A stretch of 64,000 bases of DNA from Planctomycetota bacterium (GTDB lineage Bacteria; Planctomycetota; UBA1135; GCA-002686595), in assembly GCA_026692665.1 (NCBI GenBank), contig JAPLOF010000051.1, positions 1 through 64,000 on the forward strand, read 5' to 3'. Positions 1 to 7,672 of this stretch are shown here, one piece after another. The notes beneath the pieces are model-generated. The model made no database searches, was not told where the DNA came from, and saw only the letters and a program-made list of their open reading frames with translations. A program made the position numbers and the translations under genes. The first letter of the stretch is position 1. The number at the start of each line of letters is the position of its first letter.

Positions 1-3000
1 AGCGGGTCGTTCGGGCAGCCGTCGTTGCAGTTGGGCGTGCCGTCGCCGTCGGAGTCGGTGTCGGCGACGCCGCACCCGCAGACCCCTGGCGCGATCTTGG
101 CCGGATCGTTCGGGCAGCCATCGGTGCAGTTCGGGGTGCCGTCGTTGTCGGAGTCCGTGTTCGGCACGCCGCAGCCGCAGGCGCCAGGCGTGATCTTCAG
201 CGGATCGTTCGGACAGCCGTCGTTGCAGTTGGGCGTCCCGTCGCCGTCGGAGTCGGTGTCGGCGACGCCGCAGCCGCAGACTCCCGGCGCGATCTTCGCG
301 GGGTCGTTCGGGCACCCGTCGATGCAGTTCGGGGTGCCGTCGTTGTCGGAGTCCGTGTTCGGCACGCCGCAGCCGCAGGCGCCCGGCGTGATCTTCAGCG
401 GATCGTTGGGGCATCCGTCGTTGCAGTTGGGCGTCCCGTCGCCATCGGAGTCGGTGTTGGGGACGCCGCAGCCGCAGGGCCCGGGCGTGATCTTCAACGG
501 ATCGTTGGGGCATCCGTCCACGCAGTTCGGAGTGCCGTCGCCGTCGCTGTCCGTCTCGGGAACTCCACAACCGCAGGCACCGGGCGCGCTCTTCGACGAA
601 TCGCTGGGACACAGGTCGAGCGGGCAGGTGTTGGCCGGGAATCCGGCGTCTCCGAACCCGTCGCCGTCCGTATCCGTGCACGTGTCGCAGGCATCACCGG
701 CCGTGTCGCCGTCCGCGTTCGCCTGGGTGGGATTCGCCACGGTCGGGCAGTTGTCGCTGCCGTTCGGGATGCCGTCGCCGTCCGTGTCGTTGCCGGTCAC
801 CACGAGCGTGAACGGATCCTGGTCGTAGCGGCGAACAGCGTCCGTCACCCGCAGGCGCGGCGTGTAGGTGCCCGCCACGGTCGGCGTCCCCGACAGCACG
901 CCCGCCGTCGAGAGCGACATGCCCGGCGGGATCTGCGAACCCTGCAGCGTGAAGAGCAGCGTCGCCGCGTTGGCGAGCGAACTCTGCCCGCTGTGGCTGG
1001 CCGGGATCGCGAATCCCCCGGCCTCGCCCCGCGAGATGCCGACGATCGGGGTGAGGCCGGTGTTGCCCAACCCGTACTCGAGGCGGATGCGGCCGTCGGA
1101 GAACAGCACGACAGCGAAGTTGCACGCGCCGGCCGTGGCGAAGTGCTCGGCGGCCCAGCGGATGCGCACCTGCCCGGGGACGGTCGTGTCGACGAAGACG
1201 TTCTTGCCCGCGGTGTCCGTCCGCAGGTCGTCCCACAGCGGCGCGATGCGCAGCGAGAAGCGCAGCCAATCCGCGCGGCTGTAAGGCTCGCTGCCCGTCG
1301 GCGCGAGGTCGAGGAACCCGTTCGAGCTGACGTGGACGCGCGTGTAGACCGTGTCGAAGTACGGGAACGCGAAGGGCAGGTCGAGCGGCCACACGCCTTC
1401 GTCGGCGTTCCAATTCTGCGCGGTTCCGCCCAAGGCGAACGCCTCGGGTCCGAGGCTCGCGACCGCGCACGAAGGTGAAGCGCGGTACTCGCTCCACGTC
1501 TTCGGGTTCGTCCCGCCGGTCGAGGCGAGGTTCACGCTGTAGGGCGCTCCCAGCGTCGCGTTCGCGAGGCTCGTCGTCGTGATCGTGGGCGCCGACGAGT
1601 TGACGTAGTTGAACGTCATCGTCGCGCCGGACGCGCTGATCGTCGTGAGCCGGTTGTTGTTGTCGAAGCTCGAGCCTGGCTGGTATGCGTCCGTGTTCGG
1701 CGTGCTCGAGTTCGTGATCGTCGCGATCCCGGCCGCGTGGTAGACGTCGCCCGCGTCGCCGCGGTCGAGGTTGCGCTCCAGGTCGAAGCCGCCGTCGGCC
1801 TGCAGCAGAGCCACGCGGTAGTGCTTGCCGTTGCCGGGCCAGCCGCTCTGACCGGAGTACCCCTCGTCGTTGTTGGGGTTGTTCTCGCCCAGGGAGCCCT
1901 TGGCCTCGTCGCAATGCCAGACCGCCAGACCGCCCTGGGGAATCTGCAGGTCGAAGCCCGTCTTCTGCCGGTTCTCGAGCAGGAGGTACTCGCCGGCCGG
2001 GTAGCCGCTGTCGATCTTGTGGATCTGAGCGTTCGACTCGACCTGCGGCAGCGACTGTGCGCCGGGCAGGATCAGCGTGGGAACGACCCAGCCGAGCTTC
2101 ACCTTCGCCCAGGCCGCCATGTGCGACGGATAACGCTGCGAGCTGTCGAATCCCCACGAGCCCGCGGCCATGAGGCACCAGTTGCCGATGCCCTGGCTCG
2201 CCGCGCCGACGCCGCCGGTGTCGTAGAGGTCGGGCATGCCGAAGAAGTGGCCGAGCTCGTGGCACACGACGCCGATGCGGCCGGGGCTCGAGCCCGACGT
2301 CGACCACAACCCGGGCGAGATGTTGTAGTCCGTGACACGCACGCCCTCCGCGCTGGTCCAGGCGGGGATCTCCCACTTGTGCGACCACATGCGGTTCGTC
2401 GACGTGGTCCCGTACGAATCCGTGCCGCCCCACTCCGCGCCGTAGCCGGAGTGCAGGATCGTGATCGCGTCGATGCGTCCGTCCTGGTCCTGGTCGAATT
2501 GCGTGAAGTCCACCAGCGGATCCGCCGCCGCGAGACCGGCCTGGATCAGCTCCCATGTGCGGCTCGTGAGCCCCGAGTTCCCGTTCGCGTAGTACGTCTC
2601 CGTGCCGGGGACGTCGAGCCAGCCGACGACCGTCGAGTCGATCGTGAACTGGCCGTACGACGTCTCGAGGTAGTGGTCGCGCACGCTGCCCGTCGGCGCG
2701 AGGGTCGGGTCGCCCCCGACCGCGTTCATGATCGTCGTGACGTTGGCCTGCGTCGGCAGCGTGCGGTTCTGCCCCGAGGGTCCGTGGTTCGAGAAGCGCA
2801 GCAGGAGGACGAGGTTCCTCACCGAGCCTGCGCCCAGAGCGAATGCGCCGCCGCCGCCCTGCCGCGCGGGCACGTTCGAGAGGCCCGGTTTCGCGCGCGG
2901 GTTCGCGGGCCGCGCGAGCCCGTTCGCGCGCGCCGGCACGACGCGCCGCTGGATCCCGAGCGACGCGGGGTTCGCGCGGCCGACGCGCGCGGCCGTCGGC

Positions 3001-3251
3001 TGGAGCGAACCGTCGGCGCCCAGGCGCGCGTACACGTAGCCGTCCGTCGTCTCGACGAGCGGGTAGCCGTCCGCGTCCTCGAGCCAGTTCGCGAACGCGT
3101 CGCCCTTCTGGAACACCGTGATGCGGGATCCATCGGGCTGCGAGCGCTCGAGCGGGCCCGGGTGCAGCGGGAAGACGCACTCCTGCGCGCTGGACGGAGT
3201 GGCGGCGAGGAGGCTGACGGCTGCCGCGAACGCGGCGAAGACCTTGCGCAT
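1..3251 (-). CDS. Secreted M6-type metalloprotease with NIDO-like insert and thrombospondin-3 repeats (partial, C-terminus off left edge)
   Basis: The frame is open from the ATG at 3251 to the window edge (1083 codons, no stop). An N-terminal signal peptide (MRKVFAAFAAAV...SSAQ) marks it as exported. The zinc site HELGHFFGMPD, with His331 and His335, is the immune-inhibitor-A/M6 type of gluzincin-like motif. After the protease domain comes an Ig-like (He_PIG) domain. It is split by an insert of about 160 residues that resembles a NIDO domain (FPFAF-like start, SSNGF, IAPLWDDL, FSDGRIRLEYG). The C-terminal part in the window is a row of calcium-binding type thrombospondin-3 repeats (DSDGDGTPNC, CPNDP, GxCGCG). 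Likely role: extracellular protein degradation, probably with a C-terminal anchoring or sorting signal outside the window. No clear Shine-Dalgarno is seen. The divergent neighbour is another exported peptidase. Family assignment is firm; substrate is unknown. Confidence 0.9.
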   Translation of the reverse strand, partial: MRKVFAAFAAAVSLLAATPSSAQECVFPLHPGPLERSQPDGSRITVFQKGDAFANWLEDADGYPLVETTDGYVYARLGADGSLQPTAARVGRANPASLGIQRRVVPARANGLARPANPRAKPGLSNVPARQGGGGAFALGAGSVRNLVLLLRFSNHGPSGQNRTLPTQANVTTIMNAVGGDPTLAPTGSVRDHYLETSYGQFTIDSTVVGWLDVPGTETYYANGNSGLTSRTWELIQAGLAAADPLVDFTQFDQDQDGRIDAITILHSGYGAEWGGTDSYGTTSTNRMWSHKWEIPAWTSAEGVRVTDYNISPGLWSTSGSSPGRIGVVCHELGHFFGMPDLYDTGGVGAASQGIGNWCLMAAGSWGFDSSQRYPSHMAAWAKVKLGWVVPTLILPGAQSLPQVESNAQIHKIDSGYPAGEYLLLENRQKTGFDLQIPQGGLAVWHCDEAKGSLGENNPNNDEGYSGQSGWPGNGKHYRVALLQADGGFDLERNLDRGDAGDVYHAAGIATITNSSTPNTDAYQPGSSFDNNNRLTTISASGATMTFNYVNSSAPTITTTSLANATLGAPYSVNLASTGGTNPKTWSEYRASPSCAVASLGPEAFALGGTAQNWNADEGVWPLDLPFAFPYFDTVYTRVHVSSNGFLDLAPTGSEPYSRADWLRFSLRIAPLWDDLRTDTAGKNVFVDTTVPGQVRIRWAAEHFATAGACNFAVVLFSDGRIRLEYGLGNTGLTPIVGISRGEAGGFAIPASHSGQSSLANAATLLFTLQGSQIPPGMSLSTAGVLSGTPTVAGTYTPRLRVTDAVRRYDQDPFTLVVTGNDTDGDGIPNGSDNCPTVANPTQANADGDTAGDACDTCTDTDGDGFGDAGFPANTCPLDLCPSDSSKSAPGACGCGVPETDSDGDGTPNCVDGCPNDPLKITPGPCGCGVPNTDSDGDGTPNCNDGCPNDPLKITPGACGCGVPNTDSDNDGTPNCIDGCPNDPAKIAPGVCGCGVADTDSDGDGTPNCNDGCPNDPLKITPGACGCGVPNTDSDNDGTPNCTDGCPNDPAKIAPGVCGCGVADTDSDGDGTPNCNDGCPNDP
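27..620 (-). repeat. Six 99-bp tandem repeats encoding thrombospondin type-3 units
   Basis: Units begin at 27, 126, 225, 324, 423 and 522, exactly 99 bp (33 codons) apart. Each encodes DSDxDGTPNCxDGCPNDPxKxxPGxCGCGVxxT. At the DNA level the second and fourth units are nearly identical, and the first and third are close. This gives a 198-bp higher-order period, so a two-unit block was probably duplicated recently. The array continues past the left edge. Confidence 0.9.
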
Positions 3252-3536
3252 GGGCTCGAAGGAGGGGGCTTGGGGCTTGCGAGCTCCTCCTCCACCCTAC
3301 CTTCCGTTCCCGGTTCCGGGCGGCCTCGTCCGGAAGAGTCGCCGCCCAGGGACGGGTCGTCACACGGCCACCCGAGATCGTGGGGAGGGACCGCCAAGGG
3401 GCGGGTCGCGGAGCAGCCAGTGCCCGCGATCGAGGCAGGACGTTCGAGTCCGCGCTCTCGAGGGCACTTCCGTCGAGCGCCGCGCGCGGACGGGGGCCGG
3501 GGTCTCCGGGCGCGCGCGACCGCTAGACTCCGGGGC

Positions 3537-6002
3537 ATGCGATCGTGCCACGCTCTCGCGCTTCTCAGCCTTTCCGCTCTCGCCCCGGCCGCCACCGCGC
3601 AGGAGGGCTACCGGCTCCCGCCGCCCGAGATCGTCGCGGTCCTCGACGCCGCGCCGACGCCCGACGTCGACGTCTCGCCCGACGGACGCTGGCTGCTCTT
3701 CGTCGAACGGCCGGCGATGCCCTCGATCGCCGAGGTCGCGCGACCGTGGCTCGGACTCGCCGGCGCGCGCATCGATCCGATGCTCGCGATGCCACAGCAG
3801 AGCTCGTTCGCGCGCGGGCTCGTGCTGAAGAGCGTCGAGGACGGCACCGAGCGCCGCGTGGCGCTGCGCGAGAACGCGCGCATCGGCACGGTGTCGTGGT
3901 CGCCGACCAGCTCGCGCTTCGTGTTCACGCTGGCCACGGACTCGGGGACGGAGCTCTGGACGCAGGACATGCGCGAGCTCGCGCCGAGGCGCGTCGCCTC
4001 CGGCATCAACGGCGTGCTCGGCGGTGCCTGGACCTGGTTCGCGGACGGCGACACGCTGGCGCTCAAGCTCGTGGACTCCGAGCGCGGCGAGAAGCCCGAG
4101 CGCCCCGTGACGCCGCGCGGCCCCGCGGTCCAGGAATCAGGCGGACGTGCGACGGCCCTGCGCACGTACCAGGACCTGCTGCGCGACCCCGAGGACGAAC
4201 GCGCGTTCGTCTGGAACGGGACGAGCCGGATCGTGATCGCGGACCTGCTCGGCGGCGGCGTACGCCCGCTCGGCAAGCTCGACCTGTACGTCGGCGTCGA
4301 ACCGTCGCCCGACGGGAAGAACCTGCTCGTCACGCGCGTCGGACGGCCATTTTCGTACGTCCTGCCCTCGTCGCTCTTCCCGATGACCACCGAGGTGTGG
4401 GACCTCGAGGGCCACGTGCTGCGCGTCGTCGCAGAGACGCCTCTCGGGGACGCGATCCCGATGGAGGGCGTGCCGCTCGGTCCGCGCGACGTGCAATGGG
4501 CGGCCAGCGAGCCGGCCACCCTCGTGTGGGTCGAGGCTCTCGACGGCGGCGATCCCGAGAAGAAGGCCGAGGCGCGCGACCGCTGGTTCCGCCATCCGAC
4601 GCCCTTCACCTCCCCGCCCGAACCGCTGATCACGCTGGAATGGCGCTCGCGCGGGATCCGCTTCCTGGCGAACCCCGACGTCGTCCTGGTCAGCGAATCC
4701 GAGCGCGATCGCCGCTGGACGCGCACGCGCCTCTTCCGCGCGAAGACCGGCGAGTCCGTCGTCGTCGACGACCGCAGCCAGAACGATCGTTACGCCGACC
4801 CGGGCACGTTCGCGAGCACCACCGGCCCCATGGGCACGCGGATCGTGCGCCAGGACGGCGAGTACCTGTACCGCGTCGGTCAGGGCGCTTCGAAGCAGGG
4901 TTCGCGCCCGTTCGTCGACCGCTACTCCCTGAAGTCGCGCGAGACGGAGCGGCTGTGGCAATGCGGCGAGGGCGTGTACGAGACCCTGGCGGGTTTCGCG
5001 AAGTCCTCGGCGGTCGAGAAGCCGACGCTGATCACCGCGTTCGAGAGCCCGACGGATCCGCCCAACTACCGCCTGCGCGACCTGCAGACCGGCGCGAGCC
5101 GGCCGCTCACGACCTTCCCCGATCCGCAGCCGAGCCTGCGTTCGCTGAAGGTCGAGTTCATCACGTTCGCGCGCCAGGACGGCGTCGCGTTGTCGGGACG
5201 CCTCTACCTGCCCGCGAATCGCAAGGAAGGCGAGCGCCTGCCGCTCTTCCTGTGGGCCTATCCGAACGAGTTCTCCGACGCGGGCACCGCGAGCCAGATC
5301 GCGAGCTCGCCCTACCGGTTCGTCCGCGTGCGCGGACCGTCGCCCGTGCTCCTCGCACTGCACGGCTACGCGGTGCTCGACGAGGCCTCGATGCCGGTCG
5401 TCGGCCCGCCGGAAACGGTGAACGACTCGTTCCTCCAGCAGATCGCCTGGAACGCCGAGGCCGCGATCCAGGAACTGTCGCGGCGCGGCGTGGTCGATCC
5501 CGAGCGCTGTGCGGTGGGCGGCCACAGCTACGGCGCGTTCATGACGGCGAACCTCCTGGCCCACACGGACCTCTTCCGCGCCGGCGTCGCGCGCAGCGGC
5601 GCGTACAACCGGACGTTGACGCCCTTCGGCTTCCAGACGGAACGCCGCACGCTGTGGAAGGCGCCCAAGAGCTACCTGGAGCTCTCGCCGTTCCTGGTGG
5701 CGGACAAGGTGAACGAGCCGTTGCTGCTGATCCACGGCGCGAAGGACGACAACACGGGCACGTTCCCGATCCAGTCCGAGCGCTTGTTCCAGGCGATCCA
5801 GGGCAACGGCGGCGTGGCGCGGCTCGTCATGCTCCCGGAGGAGGCGCACGGCTACCGGGCGCGCGAATCGATCCTGCACACGGTCGCCGAGACCATCGAC
5901 TGGCTCGACGCGCGCGTGCGCGACGCGGGGCCACGGTCGGATCGGGCGCCCGAGCACGCTCCGGCCGAGGCCGCGGCGCCGACGCGGCCGGGCGGCGGCT
6001 GA
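3537..6002 (+). CDS. Exported S9 family peptidase (prolyl oligopeptidase-like)
   Basis: An 821-residue protein with a signal peptide (MRSCHALALLSLSALAPAATAQ) and a WD/TolB-like N-terminal propeller (for example VSPDGRWLLF near residue 45). The C-terminal alpha/beta-hydrolase domain carries GGHSYGAFM with nucleophile Ser664, followed by GAKDDNTG (acid) and EEAHGYR (His). It resembles the secreted glutamyl-peptidase/dipeptidyl-peptidase-like S9 enzymes that cleave oligopeptides outside the cytoplasm. The frame is open far upstream, but the ATG at 3537 is chosen because the signal peptide begins there. It is transcribed divergently from the M6 protease, which suggests joint peptide scavenging (inference). 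Exact specificity is not readable. Confidence 0.92.
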   Translation: MRSCHALALLSLSALAPAATAQEGYRLPPPEIVAVLDAAPTPDVDVSPDGRWLLFVERPAMPSIAEVARPWLGLAGARIDPMLAMPQQSSFARGLVLKSVEDGTERRVALRENARIGTVSWSPTSSRFVFTLATDSGTELWTQDMRELAPRRVASGINGVLGGAWTWFADGDTLALKLVDSERGEKPERPVTPRGPAVQESGGRATALRTYQDLLRDPEDERAFVWNGTSRIVIADLLGGGVRPLGKLDLYVGVEPSPDGKNLLVTRVGRPFSYVLPSSLFPMTTEVWDLEGHVLRVVAETPLGDAIPMEGVPLGPRDVQWAASEPATLVWVEALDGGDPEKKAEARDRWFRHPTPFTSPPEPLITLEWRSRGIRFLANPDVVLVSESERDRRWTRTRLFRAKTGESVVVDDRSQNDRYADPGTFASTTGPMGTRIVRQDGEYLYRVGQGASKQGSRPFVDRYSLKSRETERLWQCGEGVYETLAGFAKSSAVEKPTLITAFESPTDPPNYRLRDLQTGASRPLTTFPDPQPSLRSLKVEFITFARQDGVALSGRLYLPANRKEGERLPLFLWAYPNEFSDAGTASQIASSPYRFVRVRGPSPVLLALHGYAVLDEASMPVVGPPETVNDSFLQQIAWNAEAAIQELSRRGVVDPERCAVGGHSYGAFMTANLLAHTDLFRAGVARSGAYNRTLTPFGFQTERRTLWKAPKSYLELSPFLVADKVNEPLLLIHGAKDDNTGTFPIQSERLFQAIQGNGGVARLVMLPEEAHGYRARESILHTVAETIDWLDARVRDAGPRSDRAPEHAPAEAAAPTRPGGG

Positions 6003-6042
6003 GCGCGACGCGCTCGCCGCGTACGGCGGTGCGCAGGACCTG

Positions 6043-6068
6043 CGACGCCGGGCATGCGTCGGGCGTCG
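6043..6068. terminator. Hairpin between convergent genes
   Basis: A 7-bp inverted repeat (CGACGCC / GGCGTCG) with a 12-nt loop lies between the S9 peptidase stop and the stop of the leftward small gene. There is no T-tract, so it is only a possible terminator. Confidence 0.25.
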
Positions 6069-6077
6069 TGGCCGGCC

Positions 6078-6362
6078 TCAGACGCGGTCGGCGTCGAACC
6101 CGGTCCAGCGCCGGACGTTCTCGGATCCGAGGCGCAGGGCGGCGGCGCGCAGGAAGATCTCGCGTGCGTCGGCCTGCGGATGGATCTCGCGCAAACCTCG
6201 CTCCTGCAGCAGGGACGCGCGCGATAGCAGCCGGCGGACAGCTCGCGCCTTCGTCGCCTCGTCCATTCCAGCCCAGGACTCGAACCGGGCGCGCTCGGCC
6301 GCGTAGGAAGAGTCGTCCGACTGCAGCCTGTAGCCGTTCGTCGGGATCGGGGCGGGGTTCAC
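6078..6362 (-). CDS. Small conserved hypothetical protein (~94 aa)
   Basis: The core pattern is DDSSYAAERARFESWAGM, then a helix-rich stretch ending GLREIHPQAD. It matches a family of small alpha-helical proteins I recognise (AERxxxxxxRxMxxxxR...GLRxxHP), often found beside nucleotidyltransferase-like genes in GC-rich bacteria. Function is unknown. Two starts are possible: GTG at 6362 (chosen because it avoids overlap with the divergent gene) or ATG at 6419, which would overlap one possible start of the glycosyltransferase. No Shine-Dalgarno is visible for either. No partner nucleotidyltransferase lies nearby in this window. Confidence 0.6.
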   Translation of the reverse strand: MNPAPIPTNGYRLQSDDSSYAAERARFESWAGMDEATKARAVRRLLSRASLLQERGLREIHPQADAREIFLRAAALRLGSENVRRWTGFDADRV

Positions 6363-6425
6363 GGGGTGTCGTGTAACCGCGGAGAGGGCTGGATCGAGCC
6401 GGCCATCCTGGTAGGACATCGCCTC

Positions 6426-7559
6426 GTGGTCCGCACCCAGCCGCACCTGCTGCACGTCTTCTCGACCTTCGTCCCGGCGGGCCCCGAGTCGCGCGCGGTG
6501 CGGCTCATCGAGGGCGCTGGCCACGAGTTCCGCCACTCGATCGTCGCCATGGACGGTCGCACGGACGCGGCCGCGCTGTTCTCGGGCAAGCTCGACGTGA
6601 AGCTCCTCGAGGCGCCGCCGCGCGCGGGCTCGCTGGCCACGCTGCGGCGCATCCGCGCACGGCTCGTCGAGCTCCAGCCCAGCGCGCTCCTCACCTACAA
6701 CTGGGGCGCGTTCGACGCGGTGCTCGCGGCGCGCTCGCTGCGCTACGGCCGCGTGATCCACCACGAGGACGGGTTCAACCAGGACGAGGCCCAGGAGTTC
6801 AAGGCGCGGCGTGTGTGGGCGCGCCGCCTCGTGCTGCCGCGCGTGCACCGGGTCATCGTTCCTTCGCGCAAGCTCGAGACGATCGCGCGCGAGACGTGGA
6901 GACTCCCGCCCGCGAAGGTCCTGTGCGTGCCGAACGGGATCGACCTGGCGCGCTTCCAGCCGGCGGACGGTCGGCCGTCCCTGCGCCACAAGCTGGGCAT
7001 CCCCTCGCGCGCTCCCGTCATCGGGTGGGTGGGCCACCTGCGGCCCGAGAAGAACCCGCTGCGGTTCCTGAAGGCCGCCGCGCGCGTGGATCCGGAGACA
7101 GGCGCGCACTTCCTGATCCTCGGCGACGGCGCCGAGCGGGCCGGGTGCGAGGAGCTCGCCGCGAAGACCCCGACCCTGTACGGGCGGACGCACTTCGTCG
7201 GCCATCAGTCCGATCCCCGCGAGCACTACCGCGCGATGGACGCCTTCTGCATCTCCTCGGACACGGAGCAGATGCCGATCGCCCTGGTCGAGGCGATGGC
7301 CAGCGCGCTGCCCGTCGTCACCACGGACGTGGGCGACGTGCGCGCGATGCTGGCTCCCGAACAGGCCGACTGGGTCCTGCCCCTCGACGAGCGCGAGACC
7401 GCCTGGCCGCTGGCCGAGAAGCTGACGGAGCTCGCGCGCGACGCCGAGTTGCGCTCGCGGCTCGGGCGCGCGAACCGCGCCAAGGCGCTTCGGGACTACG
7501 ACTTCGCGACCATGCTCGACGCGCACCGCGAGGTCTGGCGCACCGCGGCCCGGGGCTGA
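6426..7559 (+). CDS. GT4-family glycosyltransferase
   Basis: A GT-B fold retaining glycosyltransferase of about 377 residues. The N-terminal half starts LLHVFSTFVPAGPESRAVRL. The donor-binding half carries VIGWVGHLRPEKN, LILGDG, FVGHQSDPREHYRAMD and the E-x7-E type motif in ALVEAMASALPVVTTDVGD. It would transfer a sugar from a nucleotide-sugar donor to a cell-surface glycan or lipid precursor on the cytoplasmic side of the membrane. The GTG at 6426 places the start just before the first beta strand; GTG at 6366 is an alternative. No other polysaccharide genes are adjacent, so the acceptor is unknown. Confidence 0.88.
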   Translation: MVRTQPHLLHVFSTFVPAGPESRAVRLIEGAGHEFRHSIVAMDGRTDAAALFSGKLDVKLLEAPPRAGSLATLRRIRARLVELQPSALLTYNWGAFDAVLAARSLRYGRVIHHEDGFNQDEAQEFKARRVWARRLVLPRVHRVIVPSRKLETIARETWRLPPAKVLCVPNGIDLARFQPADGRPSLRHKLGIPSRAPVIGWVGHLRPEKNPLRFLKAAARVDPETGAHFLILGDGAERAGCEELAAKTPTLYGRTHFVGHQSDPREHYRAMDAFCISSDTEQMPIALVEAMASALPVVTTDVGDVRAMLAPEQADWVLPLDERETAWPLAEKLTELARDAELRSRLGRANRAKALRDYDFATMLDAHREVWRTAARG

Positions 7560-7672
7560 ACGGGAGGCGGACGTCGCTTGCGATCCGCGGTCCCCACTCC
7601 CGTCGGGCGGTCGGATCGGCGAGGATCCCCGTCCCGCCCTCCGCTCTGAGCACGCGCCCAGACGAATCCTCC

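Noticed and set aside
1..620. Regular 99-bp spacing suggesting a CRISPR array
   Set aside because: Units are in-frame thrombospondin-3 codon repeats without unique spacers.
694..3363. 889-codon minus-strand frame over the M6 protease
   Set aside because: Arg-rich, no motifs. The true gene in another minus frame has a signal peptide and HELGH zinc site and runs off the left edge.
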